NCBI GenBank assembly: GCA_025464975.1
Contig: JAODMT010000024.1
Coordinates: forward strand, 574,634 to 638,633
Direction of reading: 5' to 3'
Length of the DNA: 64,000 nt
Source of the DNA: Microbacteriaceae bacterium
GTDB taxonomy: Bacteria > Actinomycetota > Actinomycetes > Actinomycetales > Microbacteriaceae
Numbering within the stretch: position 1 is the stretch's first letter; each line of letters opens with the position of its first letter. Below are positions 56,655 to 64,000 of the stretch, in pieces. Made by a program: the position numbers and the translations under genes. The notes below the pieces were generated by a model. The model saw only the letters and a list, made by a program, of their open reading frames with translations, was not told where the DNA came from and did no database searches.

Positions 56655-58688
56655 ATGGCCGTCGGGACCAAATCGTCATCTAAGCGCGGGGATATCCAGG
56701 GGCTTCGAGCAGTTGCGGTGGCGCTCGTGGTTGGGTACCACTTCTTTCCCGGACGATTGCATGGCGGGTTCATTGGCGTCGACATCTTCTTCGTCATTTC
56801 CGGGTTTCTGATTACACTGCACCTGATCAAAGAGATTGATCGCACCGGCCGCATTTCCCTTGCCACTTTCTACGCGAAGCGCATCCGCCGCCTCATGCCC
56901 GCTTCCCTCGCGGTCACGATCGTCACAGTGATCGCGGCACTCCTTCTTTCGGCTCCACTCCAACGAGCAGATACGCTGCATGACGCAGCGTGGGCGACGG
57001 CATATCTAGCGAACTTCCACCTTGCGCAAAGCCCCCAGGGCTACTTTGCTGCCACCGACCCGTCGCTTTTCACCCACTTCTGGTCGCTCGCGGTTGAGGA
57101 GCAGTACTACCTCCTCTGGCCGTTGATCCTCACAGCCATCGTCCTCGCGGCTCGAGCTCGCTGGCGAAACGTCGCCGGCGTTGTTCTCGCGCTGATCCTC
57201 GCCGGTTCCCTTGTGGCATCTGTGATGCTGACCGCCGCGGGGTCGAATGACGCGTACTACTCGCTGGGGACCCGTGCGTGGGAACTCGCGATCGGTGGGG
57301 CCGTTTCCCTCATCGTCTTCTTCTCGAAGCGGGTGCCTTCGGCCAGGATCACCAGCGCCGCTGCAGTCCTTGGCGTCTTGGCGATCCTTGGGGCGGCGTA
57401 CAAATTCTCGGACCTGACCCCGTTCCCCAGTTGGACGGCAGCCATACCGACCGTTGGGACGGCGCTGATCATCTGGGCAGGATCGCACCACACCAGCGTA
57501 ATTTCTCGCGCCCTCAGCATCAGGCCAGCTCGCTTTCTGGGCGACATCTCGTATTCGTTGTACCTTTGGCATTGGCCGGTCCTGATCCTCGCAACGCCAT
57601 TCATTCCCGCGACGCAACTCGGCCGCCTCGCGACACTCGCCATTGCCGTCCTCCTCGCTGTCGTGAGCTACTACGGCATCGAACGCCAGGGGATGCAAAT
57701 TCCGTTGTCGATGCGCGCTCCAAGAGTTATGGCTGCCGGCCTCACCGTAGCTGCTGCGACCGTCGTGGCTCTCACCCTTGGGGCTACAGCCTTCCCGACC
57801 ACTGGAGGCCCTTCCGTCGCCCGCGCGGCGTCCATCCACGCGACCATTGATGTCGTCCACTCTGAGGCGAACGTGTCCGGTCTGACGGTCCGGATACTCC
57901 CACAAGGCCTACCTGCGAACGTCGTTCCTTCTTTGGGGTCCCTCGCCACGGACCTCGCGCCAATCTTCACCAACGGATGCCTCACTGGAGGTCGAATCTG
58001 CGAAGGTGGCGACCCTACCGGAACGAAGTCTGTGGTACTGGCGGGCGACTCCCAAATAGGGCAGTGGTGGCCCGCTGTGAATAAAGCAGCGATCGACAAC
58101 GGCTGGAAGCTGTATATAGTTGCGCACGACGGATGCCCCTTCGTGGCAATGCCTATTCCTGACGGTGTGACCGGTGCACCGCGGCCAACGTGCACCGCGT
58201 GGCAGAGTGCCGCTGCCAAGGCCGTCACGAACCTTCGCGCCGACGTCGTGCTCTACGCAAACAACCAGTACGGCTACCAGGAAGCCTCACGGTCATCCCC
58301 TGGGGTGTTCGAGCAAAACTGGACCGCTGGCGTGGAGAAGACGCTCGGACAGTTCACCGCAGTGAGCAACGTGGTCTACTTCGGACAGTTCCCCACGCTC
58401 TCACACGTTCCGGGCGCATGCCTGTTCGCGAATCTCACAGCTGTGGGGAACTGTGCGACCCCGCTTAATACAGCTGTGCCGCCAGACATCCGGGCGCTCG
58501 ACGTCAAGCTGGCCGCCTCCGGCAACGCCATCTACTTCGACCCTTCGGCGCTTCTGTGCAGCGAAAAATGCGAAGTCGTAGACCACAACCGAATTATGTA
58601 TCACGATGGCTCCCACCTAACCGGAAGCTATGCCACCCTCTTCGCACCGGCACTAGCGGATGTCATTCGCGCAGCTCTCAAACAGTAG
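56655..58688 (+). CDS. acyltransferase-3/SGNH polysaccharide O-acetyltransferase (OafA-like)
   Basis: About 677 residues. The N-terminal acyltransferase-3 domain has 10 or more helices (DIQGLRAVAVALVVGYHFFPGRLHGGFIGVDIFFVISGFLIT; RFLGDISYSLYLWHWPVLI). The C-terminal SGNH hydrolase-like domain carries the GDSQIGQWWPAV block I and DGSHLTGSYATLFAP block V (catalytic Asp-His). It O-acetylates surface sugars, with the SGNH part completing transfer outside. ATG 56655 has GGGGA upstream. Lower GC than the core genes. Followed after 46 bases by a broken acyltransferase. Confidence 0.9.
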   Translation: MAVGTKSSSKRGDIQGLRAVAVALVVGYHFFPGRLHGGFIGVDIFFVISGFLITLHLIKEIDRTGRISLATFYAKRIRRLMPASLAVTIVTVIAALLLSAPLQRADTLHDAAWATAYLANFHLAQSPQGYFAATDPSLFTHFWSLAVEEQYYLLWPLILTAIVLAARARWRNVAGVVLALILAGSLVASVMLTAAGSNDAYYSLGTRAWELAIGGAVSLIVFFSKRVPSARITSAAAVLGVLAILGAAYKFSDLTPFPSWTAAIPTVGTALIIWAGSHHTSVISRALSIRPARFLGDISYSLYLWHWPVLILATPFIPATQLGRLATLAIAVLLAVVSYYGIERQGMQIPLSMRAPRVMAAGLTVAAATVVALTLGATAFPTTGGPSVARAASIHATIDVVHSEANVSGLTVRILPQGLPANVVPSLGSLATDLAPIFTNGCLTGGRICEGGDPTGTKSVVLAGDSQIGQWWPAVNKAAIDNGWKLYIVAHDGCPFVAMPIPDGVTGAPRPTCTAWQSAAAKAVTNLRADVVLYANNQYGYQEASRSSPGVFEQNWTAGVEKTLGQFTAVSNVVYFGQFPTLSHVPGACLFANLTAVGNCATPLNTAVPPDIRALDVKLAASGNAIYFDPSALLCSEKCEVVDHNRIMYHDGSHLTGSYATLFAPALADVIRAALKQ

Positions 58689-58734
58689 AAACTACGATGC
58701 GGAGGACATCGTCCCGGAACAGGAACCGCGAAGG

Positions 58735-59915
58735 ATGAGCGGAGACGTGCGCCCTACGATTGATCCAAGGGGCGAACAATTTGAGGACGCATCAGTTGCA
58801 GGAAAGATGCGGTACATGTCGCTTGATGGGCTAAGAGGAATTGCGGCCGTGGTGGTGCTTCTTCACCACTCGCTGCTGCTGTTCCCGGCCCTCGCAGCAC
58901 CGTATTTCGGTCGCCCCGAGTCGCCACCGCGACTGTCGTGGGCATGGTGGCTGGTGGACACGCCACTCCACCCTGTTCTGGGAGGGCGACGGAGCTGTGT
59001 TCATCTTCTTCGTCCTCAGCGGTGTCGTGCTGACTGCCCCTGTGCTGAGAGCACGAGGTTCTCGTGGCGCGGCTTCTATCCGCAACGACTCATCCGCCTT
59101 ACCTCCCAGTCTGGGCCGCGGTAGTCTTCACCGTTTTGACCATTCGCCTCATCCCGCGATCAGGAAATGGGTCGGAGCGGATACAAAAAAGCGCAACTTC
59201 AGTAACGCTGAAAGCGTTTGTGAAGGACGTGACGCTCGTATTTGGGAACGGCGGATTGGAATCGCCCCTTTGGTCGCTTAGGTGGGAGATTCTGTTCTCA
59301 CTCGCCCTTCCAATTTTCATCTGGATTGCGATTAAATGGAGGGCCGCGAACTGGATAAAGCTGATTGCCTGCTTTGCAATGGTGTCCGTCGCGACAAACG
59401 AATGGCAGCTATATATGCCGATGTTCCTTGTTGGCTCAATCATCGCGGTAGCCCTTCCAGCGTTGCATGATCGAGCTCGAGCCATGAGTAGGTTTTGGCA
59501 ACCAATCTGGGGCACAGCGTTTGCAGTTTCGATCATTCTCCTTCTCTCCCGCTGGCTGCTCCTCGCAGTGGGAGCACCTGGTGCGCTGCTCAACGTAACA
59601 ACAGGGTTTCAGCTTGCCGGCGCAGCCATGATGGTCTTGGTCGCTATCTTCTGGCACCGAGCCCAGGCAGTCCTCTCCCGCTCAGCGGTTCAATGGCTTG
59701 GCCGGATCTCGTTCAGCCTCTACCTTGTCCACGAGCCGATTGTGATTGCTTCTGGCTACGTATTCGGTCCAGGGCGCGAGTGGCTAGCCGTCGTTGCGGC
59801 AATCCCAATTGCGTTGGGGGTCGCGTGGGCGTTTCACCGATACGTGGAAAAGCCGAGTCACCGTCTGGCGCGGGCAGTCCGAGCGCGTTCCCTTGCACCC
59901 CTCGCCGTCTCGTAA
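58735..59915 (+). pseudogene. acyltransferase-3 gene broken by three single-base frameshifts
   Basis: Reading must change frame three times: after WWLVDTPLH (~58975, one extra base), before RFSWRGFYPQR (~59055, one missing base) and before YLPVWAAVVF (~59100, one missing base). With these corrections the protein parallels that at 572-1726 almost throughout (SLDGLRGIAAVVVLLHHSLLL, VQWLGRISFSLYLVHEPIV). All three changes fall in short homopolymer runs, so a local sequencing or assembly error is possible. ATG 58735 follows GCGAAGG. As it stands it cannot make a whole protein. Confidence 0.85.
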
Positions 59916-59930
59916 CCTTCGCATCGATAG

Positions 59931-59964
59931 CCCCGCCCCATCTTCGGATGGGGCGGGGCGTTTT
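59931..59964. terminator. terminator hairpin between acyltransferase remnant and TylF gene
   Basis: CCCCGCCCCAT, CTTCGG, ATGGGGCGGGG then GTTTT. It lies between convergent genes and may serve both. The rest of 59965-60109 holds nothing supported. Confidence 0.8.
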
Positions 59965-60109
59965 CGTCATCTCCGGCGTACATTGTTCGCGTGCCATCCT
60001 CGAGGATTGGTGCCAAGCGCAGAGCTTCGCGACCGAGGAATATCCGATGGCGTTCGCGGCCTACCTTCACCAGACCCAGGCTCCGGCTTGGGTCTGCGCC
60101 GAGGCTGGC

Positions 60110-60889
60110 TCATTCCGCAGGTTTGATCGCGACGCGTCCGCTGCCGGTACGCGCAAGGTACAGGCGGGCGCCGGTGCGGTCGATGAACTCGTCGACGGCC
60201 TCGCGGGAGCCTTGCCACCAGCCGTAGTCGTCAAGAAGGAGAACACCGCCCGGCATGAGCCGGTCGTACAGGTGCGCCAGCTCGTGCGCGGTCGATTCAT
60301 ACCAGTCCGTGTCCAGCCGCAGCACCGCGATGCGGTCGGGCGCCTTGCTGGGGACGGTCTGCTCGACCGGCCCCTTGATGAAATGCAGCTTCTCGTTCGG
60401 GTACGGGACCTGACGGAAGCCCTCCTGCACATCCTCGAGGGAGGCATACGCCCACACGCGGGAGGTCTTGCCGTACGAGGCCAATAGGTCGGCTGCGGGT
60501 CGACCGTCGCCACGCCGGTCCCGCGGGCCGGGCTCTGTCATGCCCTCGTAGGTGTCAAACAGGTACAAGTCGCGATCGTGTGCGCCCGCAGCGTCGAGCG
60601 CCCGAGCGATCGCGTGCATGCTCCCGCCGCGCCACACGCCGCATTCCACGATCGCCCCGGGAATCTTGTGCCGGGTGACGTAGCGGGCCGCCATGATCAC
60701 CGCGTACAGCTTCTCGACGTTCGTCATCGTGTAGGGCCGTACCATGCGGATGATCGCCGAGGCCTCCTCGTCGATGTCCGCCGGAATCTTCCCCGCCGAG
60801 GCCTCGCCGTTTATGCCGCGGCGGGCGCGCCGCAGTTCATACCCGGTTAGTTGGGAAAGGACACCATTGAGACGCTTCCGCACCGACAC
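60110..60889 (-). CDS. TylF/MycF-family O-methyltransferase
   Basis: About 259 residues. IPGAIVECGVWRGGSMHAIARALD is the SAM-binding glycine-rich loop. RDLYLFDTYEGMTEP, LRLDTDWYESTAHELAHLYDRLMPGGVLLLDDYGWWQGSREAVDEFI match the TylF (macrocin O-methyltransferase) family, with DD metal ligands in LLLDDYG. Such enzymes methylate deoxy-sugars or other hydroxyls; in a polysaccharide-rich region a sugar substrate is likely. GTG 60889 (VSVRKRLNG) gives the conserved start; the longer reading to 60985 is basic and non-conserved. The 233 bases up to the FAD gene contain no feature I can support. Confidence 0.85.
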   Translation of the reverse strand: MSVRKRLNGVLSQLTGYELRRARRGINGEASAGKIPADIDEEASAIIRMVRPYTMTNVEKLYAVIMAARYVTRHKIPGAIVECGVWRGGSMHAIARALDAAGAHDRDLYLFDTYEGMTEPGPRDRRGDGRPAADLLASYGKTSRVWAYASLEDVQEGFRQVPYPNEKLHFIKGPVEQTVPSKAPDRIAVLRLDTDWYESTAHELAHLYDRLMPGGVLLLDDYGWWQGSREAVDEFIDRTGARLYLARTGSGRVAIKPAE

Positions 60890-61122
60890 AATCCACAAGC
60901 TACCGCACCGCCGGCTGGATCGGTGATTTCGGGTGGTGTTGGTGCGCGTTCGTGGTGGGAGGGTGTCCTGGCTGATGATCCCCATGGGGCGAAATTTCCC
61001 CTTCTCGCGACTGGATCACCGGTCTAAGGTTTGCCCGTGAGCCCCCACGGCGGCCTCTTTGGGCCGCCCGGACGCGGCCACCCGACCGCTGCGCCCCGCT
61101 CCCGTCCCGAAAGGAAACACTC

Positions 61123-62490
61123 ATGCTTGCAACGTCGCGAGTCACCGAATTGAAAGAACGCGTCAGCGGTCCCGTGCTCATTCCGCTTGATCCCGATTTC
61201 GGCGAGGAAGTCTTCGCCTTCAACGTCGCCGTCGCCCATCAACCAGACGTCGTCGTGGGCGCCGCAAACGCACGCGACGTCGTCGAGGCGGTGAAATGGG
61301 CAGCAGCGGAGGGGATGGGCGTCGCAGTTCAGGCCACCGGGCACGGCGCAACCGAGCCGATCATCGGCGGCCTCCTCATCACCACCCGCCGCATGCAGGA
61401 CGTCGAAATCGACGAAGAGGCCCGCACCGCGCGGGTGGGGGCCGGCGTGAAGTGGAAGACACTCCTGGCAGCCAGCGTGCCGCACGGGCTCTTCGGACTT
61501 AACGGTTCGTCCAGTGACGTCGGCATCGTCGGATACACGCTTGGGGGCGGGTTCCCGGTGCTCGGGAGAGCGCACGGCTTCGCCGCCGACCATGTGCGCA
61601 GTTTTGAGGCGGTCGACGCTGATGGCATGCTTCGGCACGTTGACCCGGAAAACGACCCCGAGTTGTTCTCGCTGATGCGGGGCGGCAAGGGCAACTTCGC
61701 AATCGTGACCTCGCTGTCCTTCGACCTTCTTCCGATCGGCGACTTCTACGGCGGCGGGATCATCTACCCGGGTACGGATGCCGCCGAGGTGCTGACCGCG
61801 TTCCGCAAATGGTGGCCGACGCTGCCCGACGCATCCTCTCCATCCATCTCACTGCTGCGGCCGCCGGATCTCGAGTTCGTTCCCGAGCCTCTCCGCGGTC
61901 AATTCGTCGTTCACCTGCGGTTCGCCCATCTGGGGCCGACGGATGAAGCGGAGCGCCTCTTGGCGCCGATGAGGGCCGTCTCGACGCCCATCATGGACAT
62001 GGCGGGACCCATGAACTACGCGGACATCGACATGGTGCACATGGATCCGCCTGACCCGCTGCCCTATGAGGAGGTGGGCGCACTCCTGCAGGACTTCAGC
62101 GAGGATGCCCAGGCGGCGCTTCTCGAGGTTGCGGGACCCGGCGTGGACTGCCCGGCACTGATGATCGAGCTTCGGCCGCTCGGCGGTGCGCTTGCCCGGA
62201 AGCCCGAAACGGTGGATGCCGTCGGCGGACGCGACGCGAAGCTTTCCCTGTTGTCCATCGGGCTGATGGCACCACCCGTTGCCGCGCTCGTGCCCGGCTA
62301 CCTGCGGGCCCTGCTTGAGGCCATGCGGCCGTATGGCACTGGCTTCACCCTGGTGAACTTCCATGGCAAGCCCGGCGACGCCGCTGACCGTGCGCGGGCC
62401 TGGGCACCCGAAATCTTCGACAGACTGCGGGCGGCCAAGGCGAGCTACGACCCGGCGAACATGTTCCGCTACGGTCACGGGATCGTGTGA
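61123..62490 (+). CDS. FAD-binding oxidoreductase (berberine-bridge/VAO type)
   Basis: 455 residues. The PCMH-type FAD domain includes VQATGHGATEPIIGGLLITTRRM, whose His (about residue 74) is the usual covalent FAD attachment in this class. GLNGSSSDVGIVGYTLGGGFPVLGRAHGFAADHV binds the cofactor, though the Cys of bicovalent members is absent. The C-terminal BBE motif appears as SYDPANMFRYGHGI. Substrate unknown: alcohols, sugars or small aromatics are possible. ATG 61123 follows AAAGGA. It is divergent from the methyltransferase and 36 bases before dinB. Confidence 0.87.
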   Translation: MLATSRVTELKERVSGPVLIPLDPDFGEEVFAFNVAVAHQPDVVVGAANARDVVEAVKWAAAEGMGVAVQATGHGATEPIIGGLLITTRRMQDVEIDEEARTARVGAGVKWKTLLAASVPHGLFGLNGSSSDVGIVGYTLGGGFPVLGRAHGFAADHVRSFEAVDADGMLRHVDPENDPELFSLMRGGKGNFAIVTSLSFDLLPIGDFYGGGIIYPGTDAAEVLTAFRKWWPTLPDASSPSISLLRPPDLEFVPEPLRGQFVVHLRFAHLGPTDEAERLLAPMRAVSTPIMDMAGPMNYADIDMVHMDPPDPLPYEEVGALLQDFSEDAQAALLEVAGPGVDCPALMIELRPLGGALARKPETVDAVGGRDAKLSLLSIGLMAPPVAALVPGYLRALLEAMRPYGTGFTLVNFHGKPGDAADRARAWAPEIFDRLRAAKASYDPANMFRYGHGIV

Positions 62491-62526
62491 ACCCTTGGGG
62501 CGGCGAGATGCGGGAGTCGGAGTCGC

Positions 62527-63606
62527 ATGAGCCAAGGCCGTAGCTCGTGGGTGCTGCACGTCGACCTCGATCAGTTCATCGCCGCCGTCGAAGTTCTGCG
62601 GCGCCCCGAGCTCGCGGGCAAACCGGTGATCGTCGGCGGACGGGGCGACCCGACCGAACGGGCGGTTGTCTCGACCGCCTCCTACGAGGCCCGCGAGTTC
62701 GGCGTGGGCTCCGGCATGCCATTGCGCATCGCCGCTCGCAAGGCACCGGAGGCGGTGATCCTGCCAGTGGACGGCGAGGCCTACACCCGTGCGTCGGAAG
62801 AGGTCATGGCGACTCTGCACGCGCAGCCGAGAGCCACCGTGCAAGTGCTTGGCTGGGACGAGGCGTTCATTGGCATTCAGACCGAGGATCCGGAAGGTTA
62901 CGCCCGTCAGGTGCAACAGGCCGTGCGCGAACGAACCCGGCTGCATTGCAGTGTCGGCATCGGCGACACCCTTATCCGCGCCAAGGTCGCAACGGGGTTC
63001 GGCAAGCCCCGCGGCGTCTTCCGGCTCACGGCCGAGAACTGGCTGGAGGTGATGGGCGACCGGCCGACCATCGATCTGTGGGGCGTCGGCGCGAAGATCT
63101 CTCGTCGTCTGGCTGGCCTCGGCATCACCACGGTCGCCGAGCTAGCCTCCGCCGATCCCGACGGCCTGGTGAACGAGTTCGGCCCGAAGATGGGGCCGTG
63201 GTACGCCCAGCTCGGCCGTGGCGACGGCGCGCGAGTCGTCGACGACACACCCTGGGTGGCTCGCGGCCACAGCCGGGAAACGACGTTTCAGCGCGACCTC
63301 ACCGAGTCCGCACAGGTCGAGGAGGCGGTGCGGCAGCTGGTCGCCAGGGTACTGGAGGACGTCGCGGCCGAGGGCCGGCCCGTGGTCGGGCTGACCCTCA
63401 AGGTGCGTTACGCGCCGTTCCTCACCACGACCTTCAACAAGAAGGTCGCTGAAACCTTCGACCGCGCTATCGTGCTGGCCCGTGCTCTGGAACTCGTCGG
63501 CAGGATCGAGCCGAACCGGCCGATCCGTCTGCTGGGGCTACGGGTGGACCTGCCCATGCCCGAGGACGCGCGGGACGGACACACGCCGACGCGCGGCGGT
63601 TGGTGA
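62527..63606 (+). CDS. dinB: DNA polymerase IV (Y-family translesion polymerase)
   Basis: 359 residues. The palm motif HVDLDQFIAAVEVLRRPELAGKPVIVGG has the first metal-binding Asp, and GWDEAFIGIQ the catalytic Asp-Glu (the more common form is SxDEA). SVGIGDTLIRAKVATGFGKPRGVF is the thumb signature, followed by a little-finger domain. The C-terminus does not show an obvious QLxLF-type clamp-binding motif. It extends mismatched and lesion-containing ends; in many actinobacteria it is induced by damage. ATG 62527. The FAD gene lies just upstream without functional connection. Confidence 0.93.
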   Translation: MSQGRSSWVLHVDLDQFIAAVEVLRRPELAGKPVIVGGRGDPTERAVVSTASYEAREFGVGSGMPLRIAARKAPEAVILPVDGEAYTRASEEVMATLHAQPRATVQVLGWDEAFIGIQTEDPEGYARQVQQAVRERTRLHCSVGIGDTLIRAKVATGFGKPRGVFRLTAENWLEVMGDRPTIDLWGVGAKISRRLAGLGITTVAELASADPDGLVNEFGPKMGPWYAQLGRGDGARVVDDTPWVARGHSRETTFQRDLTESAQVEEAVRQLVARVLEDVAAEGRPVVGLTLKVRYAPFLTTTFNKKVAETFDRAIVLARALELVGRIEPNRPIRLLGLRVDLPMPEDARDGHTPTRGGW

Positions 63607-63776
63607 CTCCACCGACCGTGCCGGAAGTCCAGAGCAACGGCGGACGCGAGGAGTAGGTCTATGCCGACACGTCGAGTGCCTACGCGGTCATTCTCCGTTG
63701 CCGATGTCTACATCGGCGTACTCTCTATTCGGGTCGGCGAGCCTGAGCAGGGAGTTTCGTTTCGCTGCTCGCCGTC

Positions 63777-63878
63777 GTGTCCGCGCTGTGGGCTCTCGTG
63801 ATCGCCGTGGGCATTCTCGCGGTCATGCTCACGCTCGAGGCGGCAGGCGAACGCGCGAGGGTGGAGATTCTCGGCTAA
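63777..63878 (+). CDS. short membrane-protein fragment or small membrane peptide
   Basis: From GTG 63777 the frame gives about 33 residues: VSALWALVIAVGILAVMLTL (one membrane helix) then EAAGERARVEILG and TAA. The same frame is also open for several residues upstream, to a TGA. It could be a small membrane protein or the 3' end of a broken gene; no family recognised. The rest of 63607-63776 has nothing supported. Confidence 0.3.
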   Translation: MSALWALVIAVGILAVMLTLEAAGERARVEILG

Positions 63879-63880
63879 GG

Positions 63881-64000
63881 CTATGCGGCTTTGCTGGCGG
63901 GTACGAGGATTGCGGCGAGTTCGGGGTCGCCGTTTCCGCCGGCGGGGTTTAGTCGGTCAACTCTCCAGTGTGTGAGCCGACCGACGGGGGTTCCGCTGCC
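63881..64000 (-). CDS. C-terminal end of an unidentified protein (5' end outside window)
   Basis: The minus-strand frame is open from base 64000 to a TAG at 63881-63883 and encodes the final 39 residues, including GTPVGRLTHWRVDRLNPAGG and DPELAAILVPASKAA. The composition is that of a real protein end; the family cannot be read from this fragment. Confidence 0.45.
   Translation of the reverse strand, partial: GSGTPVGRLTHWRVDRLNPAGGNGDPELAAILVPASKAA

Noticed and set aside
63482..63952. A 156-residue frame overlapping dinB's end
   Set aside because: Overlaps dinB out of frame and continues as an Arg/Gly-rich shadow; the short membrane-like frame at 63777 and the minus-strand fragment at 63881 fit better.

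Overview
The window is high-GC DNA from an actinobacterium, most likely a Microbacteriaceae-like member of the Micrococcales. The main evidence is gene order. whiB2, a GT2 glycosyltransferase, a DUF5719 protein, a DUF3499 protein, manB, ahcY, mtrA, mtrB, lpqB, comF, hpf, secA, pdtaS and whiB1 follow almost the order of the Mycobacterium tuberculosis Rv3260c-Rv3219 region. A second block (RDD, SpoIIM-like, DUF58, MoxR, DUF4350, DUF4129, membrane protein) matches the Rv3689-Rv3695 module. Many genes start with GTG or TTG, and stop/start overlaps such as ATGA and GTGA are common.

Layout. 1-6739 is envelope-polysaccharide territory: the end of a membrane protein, an acyltransferase-3 protein, a DUF4012 protein and two overlapping O-antigen-ligase-like polymerases. 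An acyl-CoA dehydrogenase and manA follow. Between manA and galE (9406-11208) lies a 1.76-kb insertion. It carries one AbiEi/DUF559 nuclease-like gene, is bracketed by a 48-bp direct repeat that duplicates the end of manA, and contains three copies of a long palindromic element of constant size. 11209-20737 is the conserved housekeeping block (galE, whiB2, GT2, DUF5719, DUF3499, manB, ahcY). 20897-27296 is a glycan-assembly cluster: a sugar transaminase and four glycosyltransferases, one of which starts in a 15-bp tandem repeat. 27314-37305 is the MoxR/DUF58 module, interrupted by a furA-katA peroxide-defence cassette flanked by two different repeat families. 37431-47623 carries mtrA, mtrB, lpqB, comF, hpf and secA, with a second fur and an aquaporin sitting between mtrA and mtrB. 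47757-55058 holds smaller envelope, regulatory and redox genes: a SAF/CpaE-like pair, pdtaS, whiB1 and a bcp peroxiredoxin.

A tRNA-Lys(CUU) at 55206 marks the start of an accessory segment. It has a holin-like small protein, tiny ORFs, a zinc-ribbon gene broken by an in-frame stop, an intact acyltransferase/SGNH protein, a frameshifted acyltransferase that is a paralogue of the gene at 572, and a TylF-type methyltransferase. An FAD oxidoreductase, dinB and a partial minus-strand gene close the window.

Functionally, manA/manB and galE supply sugar nucleotides. The transaminase, glycosyltransferases, Wzy-like proteins and acyltransferases build and decorate surface glycan. MtrAB-LpqB, PdtaS and the WhiB proteins regulate envelope, division and redox state. 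The two FurA-like repressors with katA, bcp and aquaporin suggest peroxide handling. The most unusual item is the palindrome-flanked DUF559 gene, which resembles a REP/RAYT-style arrangement but with a different nuclease family.
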